DNA of 64,000 nt from Mesorhizobium sp. (GCA_004017275.1 SAKE01000002.1:189411-253410), one strand, 5' to 3'. Counted from the first letter of the stretch, positions 43,147 to 51,045 are shown. Notes: generated from the sequence alone by a model not told the origin. A program made the numbers and translations.

Positions 43147-44457
43147 GTGAGAGACCTCATGTTTGCCGACATCATCAGACCGATCAGCTTGAGTTTTTCG
43201 CTGCTGCTGCGGTTCTGGCCGCAGCTTGTCGCGCTGGTCTTGGCCGGCGTGCTGGTCGGCGATCTCCTGATGCAGCTGGCGGCGAAAGTGGCGCTTGCCA
43301 ATCATTTTGCCGGGCTGGCCATGCTGACGCTGGTGGCGCTGGCGCAGCTGGTGGTGACGGTGGCGATGTTCCATGTGCTGCGCCCCGGCCTGCCGCATGT
43401 GCTTGCCGCGCAACGCGCCGCCGACAAGGCCGCAACCATTGAGGCGCGAACGGAGCCGGGCGCAGCAGTGAACCGGCGCGGCTCGCGGCTGGTGCGGATG
43501 ATCACCATCGCGCTGCTGCCGTTCTTCGCCTATTACGCTGCCTGGGGATTCCTCGGCGACATCGTGCGGCAATATTCGCGCGCCACGCTCGACCAGGCCG
43601 ATTTCGGCCAGAGCGCTGATGTGCTCGACGTGCTCGATTCACGCTGGCTGCTGGTCTCGGTGGCGGTGTCGTGGCTGATCCGCCGGCTGGCCAAGCTCAT
43701 GCAGACCAAAACGAAAGCCGCCTCGTTCTGGCAGATCGTCGTGGTGATCTGCGAGACCAACTGGATCTTCGTCGGTCTCTATGTGATCAGCCGCTGGAAG
43801 GACTCGGCGCTGCAATGGCTGATGAGCCGGAATTTCTGGTCGGCCCTGCAGGCGTCGGCCGACGGGCTGGCGAGCCCTGTGCCGATGGCCTCGGCCGCAC
43901 CGATGGTGCCGGTCGAGATCACTTCGATCGCGCCGTCGACAATCGCGATCAACCTGTTCTTCTACATGCTGCTGCCGCTGATCTGGCTGGTGATGGCGGC
44001 GCTGATCTACGGCTATGACGTGCGCGACGATGCCGCCCTGATGCGCGTGCACGGCCGGCTGGAGCGCGCCGGCCAGCGCTATGCCGGCCTGCCGAAATTC
44101 CTGCGCGATTTCGTCGAGCATTTCATCGCCGGCTACCGCTCGCGCTACCTGCCGATCGCCAACGGCGTGCGGCTGACGGTGAGCTCCAGCCTCGTGCTCT
44201 TGTGCACGCTGGTCGTCGGCTACCGCCTGCTCGACTGGGGCGCTGCGTGGCTATGGCTGGGTGCGACGCGGCTGATCGGCCCGCACGAGCTCGATATCTG
44301 GCAGATTTTTTCGCACGGCGTGACGTTGCTGTTCGGCAGCCCATTCCAGGATTCTTCCACAGGCATCCTGATCGAGCCGCTGCGCATATGCTTTCTCGCC
44401 GCGGTGCTGGAGACTGCGTTTTCGATGGCGAAGGGGGCGGGTGGGGTTGGTGGCTGA
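43147..44457 (+). CDS. Polytopic membrane protein of unknown function
   Basis: About 436 residues, not recognised. Hydrophobic segments suggest eight or nine spans in three groups (FSLLLRFWPQLVALVLAGVL; MITIALLPFFAYYAAWGFLG; IWLVMAALIYGYDV and later), separated by soluble loops including RVHGRLERAGQRYAGLPKFL. The start is uncertain: GTG 43147 has GGGGCGGG upstream, ATG 43159 has only GAGAG. Its stop faces the end of a three-gene operon of other unknown membrane-anchored proteins across a 197-bp repeat, an association that may be functional. Confidence 0.75.
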   Translation: MRDLMFADIIRPISLSFSLLLRFWPQLVALVLAGVLVGDLLMQLAAKVALANHFAGLAMLTLVALAQLVVTVAMFHVLRPGLPHVLAAQRAADKAATIEARTEPGAAVNRRGSRLVRMITIALLPFFAYYAAWGFLGDIVRQYSRATLDQADFGQSADVLDVLDSRWLLVSVAVSWLIRRLAKLMQTKTKAASFWQIVVVICETNWIFVGLYVISRWKDSALQWLMSRNFWSALQASADGLASPVPMASAAPMVPVEITSIAPSTIAINLFFYMLLPLIWLVMAALIYGYDVRDDAALMRVHGRLERAGQRYAGLPKFLRDFVEHFIAGYRSRYLPIANGVRLTVSSSLVLLCTLVVGYRLLDWGAAWLWLGATRLIGPHELDIWQIFSHGVTLLFGSPFQDSSTGILIEPLRICFLAAVLETAFSMAKGAGGVGG

Positions 44458-44469
44458 ATAGCTGGCGCC

Positions 44470-44635
44470 GGTTCCTCGCCCCCACGGATGTGGGGGAGAG
44501 GTGGCTCGGCGAAGCCGAGACGGAGAGGGGGAATGGCTCGGCCTCAAGTGAATTCAGAGCGAACCCGCCGGCGTCGCAGCCCCCTCTCCGACCGCTTCGC
44601 GGCCACCTCTCCCCCGCTTTGCGGGGCGAGGAACC
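44470..44635. repeat. Palindromic intergenic element between convergent genes
   Basis: GGTTCCTCGCCCCC and GGGGCGAGGAACC ends are inverted; inner GGGGGAGAGGTGGC and GCCACCTCTCCCCC likewise, with CTCGGCGAAGCCGAG as a small hairpin. Probably acts as a bidirectional transcript end. Confidence 0.85.
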
Positions 44636-44654
44636 CAAGCCCTGAGAGGAAGGC

Positions 44655-45233
44655 CTATTTCGGCGGCCTCTGAAAACGCAAATACCACGGCCGCTCGCTG
44701 CCTAGCCCGACCGCCGGGCGGATGGTCTTGACGGCGTCCTCGGGCACGATGAAGGTCTCGCCGACGGTGATGACATCGCCCTTTTTGGCGCCGGAGAAGA
44801 TCGCCGAAGTGCAGTTCATCACGCCATCGGGCAGGCTGACGCCGGAGATGAAGTCGGGCAGCCAGCGGCGGCCGGCGACGTCGGTCAGCATCACCTTGCA
44901 GCCCAGCCACTGTTTTTGCAGATCGGGGTCGCGAACCGTGACGGAAAAGGTGGCGATGACGGCGAAGGCATGCTCTGGCAAGCGCCCGGCCTTGCCGCCG
45001 CGCAGGTCGGCCAGCCGCCAGTCGCTGCCGCCGAACGGCACGGACTGGCCGAAATCGACATCCATGGCGATGAGGTCCTCGCCATGCAGCCATTCGCGGA
45101 CGCTGTCATACCCGATCTCGGCCAGCGTCAGCGGCAGCAGAATGGCGAGTGCGACAAGACTGCGCCGTCGCCATTTCTTCTCAGCCTGCCGGTCATAGCC
45201 GGTGGGTTCGATGTCGGTCGAAACTGCGGTCAT
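44655..45233 (-). CDS. Membrane-anchored protein, unknown (third gene of trio)
   Basis: 192 residues, not recognised. A basic cytosolic head (QAEKKWRRRS) is followed by one transmembrane helix (about residues 27-42, LVALAILLPLTLAEIG) and an extracytoplasmic domain of alternating beta-like segments (AFAVIATFSVTVRDPDLQKQ, DVITVGETFIVP). It overlaps the preceding gene by four bases. The predicted Ig-like or DUF4352-like shape is inferred from strand pattern only. Confidence 0.7.
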   Translation of the reverse strand: MTAVSTDIEPTGYDRQAEKKWRRRSLVALAILLPLTLAEIGYDSVREWLHGEDLIAMDVDFGQSVPFGGSDWRLADLRGGKAGRLPEHAFAVIATFSVTVRDPDLQKQWLGCKVMLTDVAGRRWLPDFISGVSLPDGVMNCTSAIFSGAKKGDVITVGETFIVPEDAVKTIRPAVGLGSERPWYLRFQRPPK

Positions 45234-45823
45234 GTCTTTCCTTGCGCCGGGCCGTCGAGATCGTATTCCGGCAAGACATCCGCCGGCTGGCCATCGGCGC
45301 CGGTCGCCAATGTATCAAGGCGAATGCGGGCCTGGGCGTCGAGCGGGCCGAACCGGCGTTCGGCGATCAGCAGGCTGGCGCCGCGGATCTGGTCTTGCGG
45401 CACCTCGAAGACGAACAGTCCGCGTTTATCGAGACCCGGATCGACGGCATGCGGCGGCATGTCCTGGCGATAGCTGAGCCGCTCCGTCTGGCGGTAGCGC
45501 AGGCCGGTCGGGCCTTGCCAAATGCCGTCGGCGACCGCGGTGGAGGTGCTGGTGGCGGTGAGATTGGTCGTCACCACCGCCCACAGGCCGCTGGTGGTCA
45601 ACAGCTTCTCCTGGCCGAACTGTTCGGTCTTCAGCGTGCGGGCGAAGACCACTCTGTCGAGGCGGACATCGAAGCTGCGCGCCCGCATCGTGTCATGCAT
45701 GGCGCCGTCGAGCGGGATCGGCGCGGTCAGCTCGGCATAATGCGGCTTAGAGACCTGCATGCCGTAGCTGAGCGCCACGGTCGTGCAAAGGATCAGGAGA
45801 TTGCCGATGGCCCGGATCTTCAT
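45230..45823 (-). CDS. Membrane-anchored protein, unknown (second gene of trio)
   Basis: 197 residues. N-terminal signal or anchor helix (AIGNLLILCTTVALSYGM), then a beta-rich domain with SFDVRLDRVVFARTLKTEQFG and LLTTSGLWAVVTTNLTATSTST. The pattern of a consequent strand such as GLFVFEVPQDQIRGASLLIAE resembles proteins with a DUF4352-type immunoglobulin fold. Four-base overlaps on both sides (ATGA) make one translational unit with its neighbours. Confidence 0.7.
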   Translation of the reverse strand: MKIRAIGNLLILCTTVALSYGMQVSKPHYAELTAPIPLDGAMHDTMRARSFDVRLDRVVFARTLKTEQFGQEKLLTTSGLWAVVTTNLTATSTSTAVADGIWQGPTGLRYRQTERLSYRQDMPPHAVDPGLDKRGLFVFEVPQDQIRGASLLIAERRFGPLDAQARIRLDTLATGADGQPADVLPEYDLDGPAQGKT

Positions 45824-46401
45824 GAGCCGCTCTTTGATAGGTCGGCGACCGGCAAGGCGACGGTGCCGAGCCGGTAGGGGTTGAACCAGCCGGGCGTGCC
45901 ATAGAGATTGTCGCGCGGCTTGAAGATTTCGGCGGTGACGCCGAAGCGGAGATTTGCCGGCACGGCGGCATCGCCGGCAAGCGGCCAGACATAGGCCATG
46001 CGCTCGGTCATGCCGGGATGCAGTTCCGGCGTCAGCGTGGAATCGCGTGCCAGCGCGACCATCGGCATGGGGTCAGGCAAGATAAGCCCGTCCGGCTTGA
46101 AGACATTGAAATAGGCCTTGTCGGATTGCGCCGTGCGATTGGTCAGGTCGACCTCCAGCACCAGCGCCTTCTGGCCTGGTTTCAACGGCACGCCATAGAC
46201 CTTGGCGCGGCTGACATAAGCGCGCACCGGCTGGACGCGCCAACGCCCGGCATCGATGGCGGCGCCGGGCGGCAATTGCGGCGGGGCGTGCGCGGGCAGG
46301 GCGCCGAAGGCCCCCATCAGGCCGGCGACGAACAGGGCGGCAATGGTTCCCGCGCCGGCCGTTATCCAGGTTTGAAGTCTTGAGCGGGCAGTCTTGAACA
46401 T
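45820..46401 (-). CDS. Secreted or anchored protein, unknown (first gene of trio)
   Basis: 193 residues. N-terminal helix (ITAGAGTIAALFVAGLMGAFGAL) with a cleavage-like PAHAP, then AIDAGRWRVQPVRAYVSRAKVYG and KALVLEVDLTNRTAQSDKAYFNVF, which again suggests a DUF4352-like beta sandwich. It opens the trio. Nothing identifies its partner; the convergent polytopic protein is the only obvious candidate. Confidence 0.7.
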   Translation of the reverse strand: MFKTARSRLQTWITAGAGTIAALFVAGLMGAFGALPAHAPPQLPPGAAIDAGRWRVQPVRAYVSRAKVYGVPLKPGQKALVLEVDLTNRTAQSDKAYFNVFKPDGLILPDPMPMVALARDSTLTPELHPGMTERMAYVWPLAGDAAVPANLRFGVTAEIFKPRDNLYGTPGWFNPYRLGTVALPVADLSKSGS

Positions 46402-46550
46402 TCCAAACTATGCACGTCGAACGATCAGCCACCCCACGCGCAGTTTAGAAAGAAAAGATGGCCGATGGAACCCGCAAATGGCTGGTCCAGGCCACCGTCA
46501 CCAGCGCCGACGCGCGCCCGGCCCTTCGTAAGCTGAGGGCGTTCCGAAGC

Positions 46551-46600
46551 TCGAAAGGCCAAGCAATTGGCTTGTCGGTCGCTACGCGATCCGCTTCTCA
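46551..46600. repeat. CCAAGCAATTGG element, copy 1
   Basis: CGAAAGGCCAAGCAATTGGCTTGTC followed by GGTCGCTACGCGATCCGCTTCTCA. Related copies at 51086-51130 and 52379-52422 carry the same order: A/T palindrome, then a CG-rich palindrome, then CCGCTTXTCA. It contains the stop codon of the next gene. Confidence 0.7.
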
Positions 46601-46956
46601 CCTTCGCGCACCCAGAGAAGGTAGCCGTAGCGGCGGAAGAAGCGCGCCAGCAGGCGCTGCTGCTTGGCTCTGATCAAATCGGGCAGGCGCCGCTCCTGGC
46701 GCCAGCGCGGCATGTTGCGCCAGCAGGCGATGAGACGGACGGCATCCGCGATGGCTTCCTCCGCCGACAGCGCCGGGCCGATCGCGGCCAGGAACAGCGC
46801 CTGGGACGGTTTCAACTCGTCGATCACCGCCTTGCGCCTGATATGATCATGGCGCGCGTGAGCGATGCCGTTGCTGCGGATGGCTTCGAAGGCTTCGAGG
46901 AGGGCAGGGCTGTCGCCAGTGTAACCGCAGGCGCGGGCGAAATCGGCGGCGTCCAT
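46582..46956 (-). CDS. Hypothetical basic protein
   Basis: 124 residues, not recognised. Helical pattern DAADFARACGYTGDSPALLEAFEAIRSNG and a very basic C-terminal half (WRNMPRWRQERRLPDLIRAKQQRL then FFRRYGYLLW). GGGAG lies five bases before ATG 46956. It is divergent from the CxxC gene at 47142 and has the 16-bp shared element 59 bases upstream, oriented towards it. Confidence 0.6.
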   Translation of the reverse strand: MDAADFARACGYTGDSPALLEAFEAIRSNGIAHARHDHIRRKAVIDELKPSQALFLAAIGPALSAEEAIADAVRLIACWRNMPRWRQERRLPDLIRAKQQRLLARFFRRYGYLLWVREGEKRIA

Positions 46957-47014
46957 CGTCACTCCCAGGCTCGATGTGGCAGCGGTTCAAATCCCGACTC
47001 ACATTTGCGAGTTA

Positions 47015-47030
47015 ATATAAGCATAACTCA
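47015..47030 (-). promoter_or_regulatory. 16-bp shared element, site 1
   Basis: On the minus strand it reads TGAGTTATGCTTATAT, identical to 48906-48921. It also forms part of an inverted repeat GAGTTA...TAACTC (47009-47029). It lies in the 185-bp gap between the genes starting at 46956 and 47142. Confidence 0.7.
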
Positions 47031-47141
47031 AATGCATGGAGAAGAAAAACTTTTGGGACTGTTTGAAAACTGCGACTCGACTCCCGGCACAAAACGCAGG
47101 AATATGCGAACAAATCAGGAACAAAAGGGCGAGGAGGGGCG

Positions 47142-47444
47142 ATGGCATTGCCGGGCAAGGAACCAACAATCGCACATGTCGCCTCGATCTCGGTCGAGTG
47201 CGCCGATTGCGGCCGCAACAGGTGGTGGCGGCCCGATCAGCTCAAGCGGTTCGGGGTGACGGGGAATACGCCGCTGTCCGCCTTGTCGGGCCGCATCGTC
47301 TGCTCGGCCTGCCGCGCCGATGGACTGCCGGGGGCGACGGTTACGATCCAGGCGGCGTTTGTCGACGAGCGCCAGCGGGTGCGCAGCGAGGCGCGGATGC
47401 TGAATGAGCGCGAGGTGCCGGTGGAAGGGGCGAGGCGGGCTTGA
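47142..47444 (+). CDS. Hypothetical protein with two CxxC pairs
   Basis: 100 residues. CADC (about 20-23) and CSAC (about 54-57) are spaced like a zinc ribbon, with RNRWWRPDQLKRFGV between them. A GCGAGGAGGGG site precedes the ATG. The C-terminal third is charged and probably disordered. A small zinc-binding regulatory or nucleic-acid-contact role is possible; no family was recognised. Confidence 0.65.
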   Translation: MALPGKEPTIAHVASISVECADCGRNRWWRPDQLKRFGVTGNTPLSALSGRIVCSACRADGLPGATVTIQAAFVDERQRVRSEARMLNEREVPVEGARRA

Positions 47445-47456
47445 GGGAGAGGGCCG

Positions 47457-47768
47457 TCAGGAGGCGTCGTCTTCATCGTCGAGGATGACGTGCCGCCCGC
47501 CGTTAAAGACTCGAAGGATCGTCACCGTCTTGTCTTTGATGGTGAATGCGATCGTCGCCCGCCTGCGATAGCCCACGGTGCGGAGGCCTGGCCTGATATC
47601 ATCGTGGCGCGTCCCGCGCTCAGGAAAAGTGTCAAAGTCCGAACAGTAATCGATGAGGCGATCGACATAGGCTCGTGCAATTCGTTCGCCGGCCTGTGGA
47701 ACCAGATAGATTAGCAAATCGAGCAGGTCTTTCTCTGCAGCGTTGCTGAAGACGACCCTGTGCTTCAT
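47457..47768 (-). CDS. parE: ParE/RelE-superfamily toxin
   Basis: 103 residues: HRVVFSNAAEKDLLDLLIYLVPQAGERIARAYVDRL then GTRHDDIRPGLRTVGYRRRATIAFTI and VTILRVFNGGRHV, the common ParE/RelE fold with the C-terminal strand ending in ILRVFHGGRD-like sequence. It poisons gyrase or ribosome-bound mRNA in relatives; which is not clear. Four-base overlap with the antitoxin gene. Confidence 0.92.
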   Translation of the reverse strand: MKHRVVFSNAAEKDLLDLLIYLVPQAGERIARAYVDRLIDYCSDFDTFPERGTRHDDIRPGLRTVGYRRRATIAFTIKDKTVTILRVFNGGRHVILDDEDDAS

Positions 47769-48055
47769 GCTTGGCGTGAACGCTTACCCGCCAGTGCGTC
47801 AATGCGGTTGTGAAGTCGCTTGCGCACGTCCTCGAGAGGCGAGACGAGCGAAGGATCCTTCTGGAGCGCATCCATCGTTGGCGCAACTTCTTCCCGCAAC
47901 CAGCGATCGACCGCTGCATCGCGTGCGGCGAGAGTTCTCAAGCCATCGCGGATGACTTCGCTTTCAGTGGCGTACTCGCCGGATGAAACCTTGTCCTTCA
48001 CCATCTGAGCCATCTCAAGCGGCAAGGTAATGGTCAGTGGCTGGGTGCTGCGCAT
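47765..48055 (-). CDS. parD: ParD/CopG-type antitoxin
   Basis: 96 residues. The ribbon-helix-helix part is LTITLPLEMAQMVKDKVSSGEYATESEVIRDGLRTL; the C-terminal half binds the ParE-like toxin. First gene of the pair, with a perfect palindrome 23 bases upstream. It should autorepress. Confidence 0.92.
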   Translation of the reverse strand: MRSTQPLTITLPLEMAQMVKDKVSSGEYATESEVIRDGLRTLAARDAAVDRWLREEVAPTMDALQKDPSLVSPLEDVRKRLHNRIDALAGKRSRQA

Positions 48056-48078
48056 TGTCGTTCCTAGGCAAATGAGAG

Positions 48079-48099
48079 GTGTATGACTTAATCATACAC
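48079..48099 (-). promoter_or_regulatory. ParD operator
   Basis: GTGTATGA-CTTAA-TCATACAC, a perfect 8-bp inverted repeat ending 23 bases before the antitoxin start. Typical for ribbon-helix-helix antitoxins. Confidence 0.75.
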
Positions 48100-48148
48100 T
48101 TTTGTACAAGCTATCGCCAGTCGGGGGGCCGGTGGGCACGATGAACCC

Positions 48149-48844
48149 TCAATACCCCAGCAATTCCTTCAGCGGAATCACGCGCCAGACGTGTTTTATC
48201 GCGTAGCGGTTGAAGGTCAGCGTCTTCGCCGGATTGTACTGCTCGACCACCAGCTCACCCGCCGTGCGCTTGACCAGCTTCTTGATGAAGGCCTTGCCGT
48301 TGCGCTCGTTTTCTTCCGGAAACGTCTCGATCACCACGTGGTCGCCGGGTACGGCGTCGCGGCCGCCGCAATAGATCAGGTCGCCGGGTTCGTAGCGCGG
48401 CACCATGGAATCGCTCAGCACGTGCAGTGCGAAGACCTTCGGCAGGTTGCGCACGCCCGGCGGGCGCTGGACGTAACCGGCCGGCTCGCCGTTGAAGGTG
48501 AAATCGCCATCGTCGCCGCCGACGGCCGCGCCCAGCACCTCGATATCCATCGACCCGGCGGGTAGCGGACCGGCATCGGTGACGATCTCGGCGTCGGCGA
48601 CCGGGCCGGCGTCGTCGAGGAAGATGACCTGCCCTTGGCCCAGCGCCACCGGGTCGACACGCAGGAAGGCGGCGGTCTTCAAGAGGTTCTCGGTCTTGGG
48701 CAGGTTGCGGCCGGTTTCCCAGTTGCCGACGGCGGCGACATCGGTGTCGTTGTGCTCGGCAATGTGGCGCATGACCAGGCCGCGCTGCTTGCGCGCCTTG
48801 CGGATCGCCGCCCCGACTTTGATCGACAGTTCCGTTTTTGCCAT
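48149..48844 (-). CDS. Xre helix-turn-helix regulator with S24 peptidase domain
   Basis: 231 residues. N-terminal Xre domain (VGAAIRKARKQRGLVMRHIAE and VAAVGNWETGRN, about residues 10-46), then a LexA/CI-type S24 domain with Ser146 (SDSMVPRY) and Lys188 or Lys189 (KAFIKKL) as catalytic pair. This architecture is that of phage CI-like repressors that may self-cleave after DNA damage; an Ala97-Gly98 pair is one possible cleavage site. The start at 48844 is divergent from the gene at 48922; the 16-bp element lies between them. Confidence 0.9.
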   Translation of the reverse strand: MAKTELSIKVGAAIRKARKQRGLVMRHIAEHNDTDVAAVGNWETGRNLPKTENLLKTAAFLRVDPVALGQGQVIFLDDAGPVADAEIVTDAGPLPAGSMDIEVLGAAVGGDDGDFTFNGEPAGYVQRPPGVRNLPKVFALHVLSDSMVPRYEPGDLIYCGGRDAVPGDHVVIETFPEENERNGKAFIKKLVKRTAGELVVEQYNPAKTLTFNRYAIKHVWRVIPLKELLGY

Positions 48845-48892
48845 GGCGCCCATGTGAGCGATGAAAGCGGCTCTCGTCTATGAAAGAATGAC

Positions 48893-48921
48893 TTGCATCT
48901 GTTTGTGAGTTATGCTTATAT
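48893..48921 (+). promoter_or_regulatory. Candidate promoter with 16-bp shared element, site 2
   Basis: TTGCAT (48893-48898), 17 bases, TTATAT (48916-48921). The 16-bp sequence TGAGTTATGCTTATAT (48906-48921) is identical to that at 47015-47030. Transcription would begin just after the downstream ATG at 48922, so translation probably starts at 48928 or is leaderless. Confidence 0.55.
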
Positions 48922-49335
48922 ATGGCCATGCAAAACCTGTCCATCACCCATGGCGCCGTGGCGCCGGCCTCGCATGAGGCACATCCGGCTGATGTCGCCG
49001 GCCCCCTTCCGTCCCGGTCGTCCTCCTCCCCGGCCGGGGCGAAGTCCGAGGCTCCGTGCTTGACTGCACCGGCCCCGGGTCCGGTCCGCCCGTCACCGGC
49101 GACCGGAACGGCCGGAGCCGCCGCTCCCAGCGGCTCCGGCCCCCAATTAGACCGGTGCGGCGCCGGCCTGCCCGCCAGGTCGTGCATCCGCACGCAGGAT
49201 GGCACGGTCATACTGTTTGAGCCGGCAACGGGCAGGGCGGTTTCCGCGCCTGACAGAAAAACGGCCGAGGCGCGGCTTTCGCACTCGGTCGAGGCTGACC
49301 AGGGGTCCGGCCAGCCTTCGAAAAAACAACCCTGA
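48922..49335 (+). CDS. Hypothetical Pro/Ala-rich protein
   Basis: 137 residues (or 135 from ATG 48928). Low complexity: long Ser/Pro/Ala tracts, then GAGLPARSCIRTQDGTVILF and a charged end. No family was recognised, and the high GC content keeps several frames open, so the call is moderate. It is supported by its promoter and by its position between two regulators of phage type. Confidence 0.45.
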   Translation: MAMQNLSITHGAVAPASHEAHPADVAGPLPSRSSSSPAGAKSEAPCLTAPAPGPVRPSPATGTAGAAAPSGSGPQLDRCGAGLPARSCIRTQDGTVILFEPATGRAVSAPDRKTAEARLSHSVEADQGSGQPSKKQP

Positions 49336-49407
49336 ACCGTGGGGTCGTACCCCAATGCTTGCCTGGCGGCGCGCTGCCGAAGGCAGAACCTTGGATGGAA
49401 CCTGGAA

Positions 49408-50091
49408 ATGGCAAGCTACACCGACGCGGAATTGCAGGAGATCGCCCGCTTGCTGGAGGACGGGCTGTCCGCCTCCAGGGTCGCCGCCGCGTTCAGCGCG
49501 CTGCGCGGCAGTACGGTTTCGCGCGACGCCATCATCGGCATCGTGCACCGCAATGCCCTGCTGGGCGAGATCGGTTTTGCCAATGGCAAGGGACTGCCTG
49601 CGGGCGCCAAGCGCGTTGCGGGCCGGCGCACGGTGAGCAAGCAGGCAGATGGCGTGCCAGCGCATGGCAAAGCGAGCGCCAAGCCGGTCACCGGCGCCGC
49701 GTTCGCTGGCGCCGGCGCACGCAAGGCGGCCGCCAAGCGCGACCCCTCGCAGGCCTGGCTGCCGCCGCGCCTGTTCGTGCGCGAGGTGCTGATCGCCGAC
49801 GGCGAAGCCTATCGTTTCAAAGTTCCGGTGCCGCCGCGTGGACCCGTCGGCCGCCAGCCGCATGGCGTGGCGATGCGCTTCATCGACTGCCTATTCAACC
49901 GCTGCCGCGCGCCGCTGAACCTGACGTTGGAAGAGGACCCGGACATTTCTATTGCCGAAGAGGGGGATGCGCCGGGCAGCCGGCCGGGCGCCGACATGCT
50001 GTGCTGCGGTATGCGCACCAAGGCGCGGAAAAGCTATTGCACGTACCACCAGGCGCGCTTTCGGCGCCGTGTGTTCGAAGCGACGGGGTGA
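49408..50091 (+). CDS. GcrA-family cell-cycle regulator paralog
   Basis: 227 residues. The N-terminal helix-turn-helix TDAELQEIARLLEDGLSASRVAAAF with VSRDAIIGIVHR corresponds to GcrA's W-x-E-G-L-S-A-x-Q-I-A and A-V-I-G-K-V-H-R blocks. The C-terminus ends with CCGMRTKARKSYCTYHQARFRRRVF, the Cys/His end of GcrA (C-G-x-P-x-x-x-x-x-Y-C-x-x-H). It differs strongly from the housekeeping GcrA and looks like the phage-borne type. In Caulobacter GcrA binds sigma-70 and methylated GANTC. Confidence 0.85.
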   Translation: MASYTDAELQEIARLLEDGLSASRVAAAFSALRGSTVSRDAIIGIVHRNALLGEIGFANGKGLPAGAKRVAGRRTVSKQADGVPAHGKASAKPVTGAAFAGAGARKAAAKRDPSQAWLPPRLFVREVLIADGEAYRFKVPVPPRGPVGRQPHGVAMRFIDCLFNRCRAPLNLTLEEDPDISIAEEGDAPGSRPGADMLCCGMRTKARKSYCTYHQARFRRRVFEATG

Positions 50092-50100
50092 GTGAAGCGT

Positions 50101-50132
50101 CCCTTCTCCCGGTCTAGAGACGGGGAGAAGGG
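50101..50132. repeat. Small hairpin element
   Basis: CCCTTCTCCC and GGGGAGAAGGG arms with a 12-base loop, 10 bases after the GcrA-like stop. May serve as the transcript end. Confidence 0.6.
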
Positions 50133-50235
50133 CGTCAGCGCCGAGCTTCTCTGACGAAGGCCGCGTTGCGTCCAATACGCTAAGCGCTGAAGGATTTTTC
50201 AGATGAGCAGAACCAAAGCCGAAACCGCCAAAACC

Positions 50236-50544
50236 CTATTTCGGCATCTGCCGGCCCTGTTTGGGCAGGCCGCTCTGCGCGCTCTTCGCATCCATCGTCA
50301 TTGCCGATTTGCCTCTGTCGACCAATATGCCAGTCACCCGGGCAAAACCGGTGAACACTTTAATGGCGTCTGCTTCGGAAATCTGCGCGGCGATTGCCGC
50401 GCTGCAAGCGTTGAGGGCACTGCGATAGACATGGCCGCGCCGCTCAAGCGGCCATCGTTGCAGGAAATCGGCCGCGTCGCTGACGCTGTCGATTTCTTCG
50501 ATCTGCCCGTCAAGCTCCACTTTGAGAGGCACTCCGGTTTTCAT
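50236..50544 (-). CDS. DUF982 domain protein
   Basis: 102 residues from ATG 50544 (or 108 from 50562). Segments VSDAADFLQRWPLERRGHVYRSALNACSAA and SEADAIKVFTGFARVTGILV fit DUF982, a small family very common in Mesorhizobium and of unknown function. A second, frameshifted member lies just upstream. Confidence 0.82.
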   Translation of the reverse strand: MKTGVPLKVELDGQIEEIDSVSDAADFLQRWPLERRGHVYRSALNACSAAIAAQISEADAIKVFTGFARVTGILVDRGKSAMTMDAKSAQSGLPKQGRQMPK

Positions 50545-50652
50545 CGTACCCACGGCGTTCACCTTCGCTTTGCGCGCGGCTGCAGCTACCGCTTTTATAA
50601 ACGCGCCGTCCCGGCGGGCGGTTGCATCACATCTTCGGCCGTCGCGTGCCTC

Positions 50653-50923
50653 TCACGGGCTGGTCACGGCGTCCAGCCAGTCATGGGCGCGGCTTTTTGG
50701 CTTGGCCATCAGTATGTTCTGTTGCCTGGCCGCCTGGGTGAGGGCGTCGAAGGCGATGCGTTGGCAGCAGGTGCCGTCGACGGCGAGCATAACCAGCCGG
50801 GCCGCCTCGACATAGCTTGTCGGGCCATTGCTGCCCCAGCGCCCTGGCGGCCTCGGCCACCGAGCTGACCAGCATGGTCCTGTTGTCGCAAAAGCGCAGG
50901 GTAACCGGCATGAAGGCTGTCAT
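50653..50923 (-). pseudogene. Frameshifted DUF982 gene
   Basis: From ATG 50923 the frame reads MPVTLRFCDNRTMLVSSVAE then ARALGQQWPDK, a DUF982 start. At about 50820 the natural continuation moves to another frame: TSYVEAARLVMLAVDGTCCQ, then RIAFDALTQAARQQNILMAK, ending at a stop at 50653-50655. A net one- or two-base change explains it. Tandem to the intact DUF982 gene, so probably a decayed duplicate. Confidence 0.7.
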
Positions 50924-51045
50924 CGGCGTGTCTCACGTAGACGCCGCATAACGCCGAAAATTCGCGCTGGTTCCATTCGCTCTGGATGCGGGGTTGCAAC
51001 GATGCTGGCGCAGCGGCGAAGATCTCCGATTCATTGATAGGTCGG

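Noticed and set aside
48255-49355. 366-codon leftward open frame spanning the S24 gene and its neighbour
   Set aside because: Overlaps the S24 gene in another frame and crosses its promoter; Arg-rich shadow composition.
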